Source: Chloroflexota bacterium
GTDB lineage: Bacteria > Chloroflexota > Anaerolineae > Anaerolineales > Villigracilaceae
Direction: 5' to 3'
NCBI GenBank assembly: GCA_016191985.1
Contig: JACPVB010000188.1
Coordinates: forward strand, 1 to 7,120
Length of the DNA: 7,120 nucleotides
Of this stretch, positions 6,939-7,120 are shown piece after piece. The notes beneath the pieces are model-generated. The model did no database searches, was not told where the DNA came from, and saw only the letters and a list, made by a program, of their open reading frames with translations. Position numbers and translations under genes: made by a program. How positions within the stretch are numbered: the first letter of the stretch is position 1; every line of letters begins with the position of its first letter.

Positions 6939-6980
6939 ACAAATTCATGTCGAAGGTTGAATTTTCAGAGAGTCTCTTAG

Positions 6981-7073
6981 CTAGACTTTATCCAATTGGT
7001 ACAAGAGAAAAGGCATAAGAAGAGCGAGAAAAGCGGTGAGTAGAACGAACGTCGGGTACTTTTTGCATTTCAT
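6981..7073 (-). CDS. Possible 30-residue hydrophobic peptide, doubtful
   Basis: On the minus strand, an ATG at 7073 opens a 30-codon frame ending in TAG (6981-6983). The start (MKCKKYP) is basic, and a hydrophobic run (residues 8-25, rich in Leu, Phe and Ala) follows, with a short polar tail ending QLDKV. This looks like a signal anchor or single membrane segment. There is no clear Shine-Dalgarno before the ATG. The frame also stays open upstream to the window edge, so it could be the C-terminus of a longer gene lying beyond 7120, a gene remnant, or chance. I do not recognise a family. Confidence 0.2.
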   Translation of the reverse strand: MKCKKYPTFVLLTAFLALLMPFLLYQLDKV

Positions 7074-7120
7074 GATAGAACTGCGATGTTCGGAAATAGC
7101 GATGCGAGTGAAGAGTCTCT

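Larger units (their letters stand above)
6867..7120. other. Non-coding tail after the NRPS gene
   Basis: No convincing gene was found in these 254 bases. They hold the inverted repeat at 6883-6938 and a short minus-strand hydrophobic reading frame. The + strand has stops in all frames. I see no U-run-type terminator directly after the NRPS stop. Confidence 0.6.

Noticed and set aside
6867..6945. Intrinsic terminator after the NRPS gene
   Set aside because: The hairpin arms are good, but the loop is long (32 bases) and no T-run follows the right arm.
6969..7120. Nine-base direct repeat AGAGTCTCT at 6969-6977 and 7112-7120, a possible target-site duplication
   Set aside because: The word is short and self-complementary around its centre, a chance match in this span is not rare, and no transposase or terminal inverted repeats lie between the copies.
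1..7120. CRISPR array, tRNA, rRNA or insertion sequence
   Set aside because: There are no regularly spaced repeats, no tRNA cloverleaf pattern, no rRNA-like sequence and no transposase frame.

Overview
The window carries the downstream part of a hybrid polyketide/non-ribosomal peptide biosynthetic locus, with all recognisable genes on the + strand. Base composition looks roughly balanced, slightly GC-leaning by eye. Nothing in the sequence names the host. The intergenic inverted repeat after the last gene (arms AGGGACACAGCG / CGCTGTGTCCCT) resembles intergenic repeats I associate with Anaerolineae-type Chloroflexota genomes, so I suggest that group tentatively, as an inference only.

Layout: (1) Positions 1-713 are the 3' end of a modular or iterative type I polyketide synthase. 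What remains is the second half of a dehydratase (DH) domain followed directly by an acyl carrier protein (ACP). (2) After a 40-bp gap with a good ribosome binding site, 754-2166 encodes a HemN/HemW-like radical SAM enzyme with a non-standard cysteine spacing, C-X7-C-X2-C. (3) Eleven bases later, 2178-6866 encodes a 1562-residue single-module NRPS. Its domain order is carrier, condensation (C), adenylation (A), peptidyl carrier (PCP), terminal thioester reductase (TD). (4) The last ~250 bp hold no convincing gene. They contain a 12-bp-arm inverted repeat and a short minus-strand reading frame coding a hydrophobic peptide of doubtful reality.

How the genes may work together (inference): the PKS makes an acyl chain, probably alpha,beta-unsaturated where the DH acts. 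The chain passes to the carrier at the NRPS N-terminus, and the C domain joins it to one amino acid chosen by the A domain. The TD then releases the product with NAD(P)H as an aldehyde or alcohol. The radical SAM enzyme, placed between the two assembly-line genes, is the likely tailoring step. HemN-like radical SAM enzymes in natural-product pathways include C-methylases and cyclopropanases, and a DH-ACP polyketide synthase beside a HemN-like enzyme recalls the polycyclopropane (jawsamycin-type) logic. The most notable features are this gene combination, the expanded cysteine loop, the altered carrier motif (LGVGS) and the degenerate condensation motif (GHxxxIE in place of HHxxxDG).
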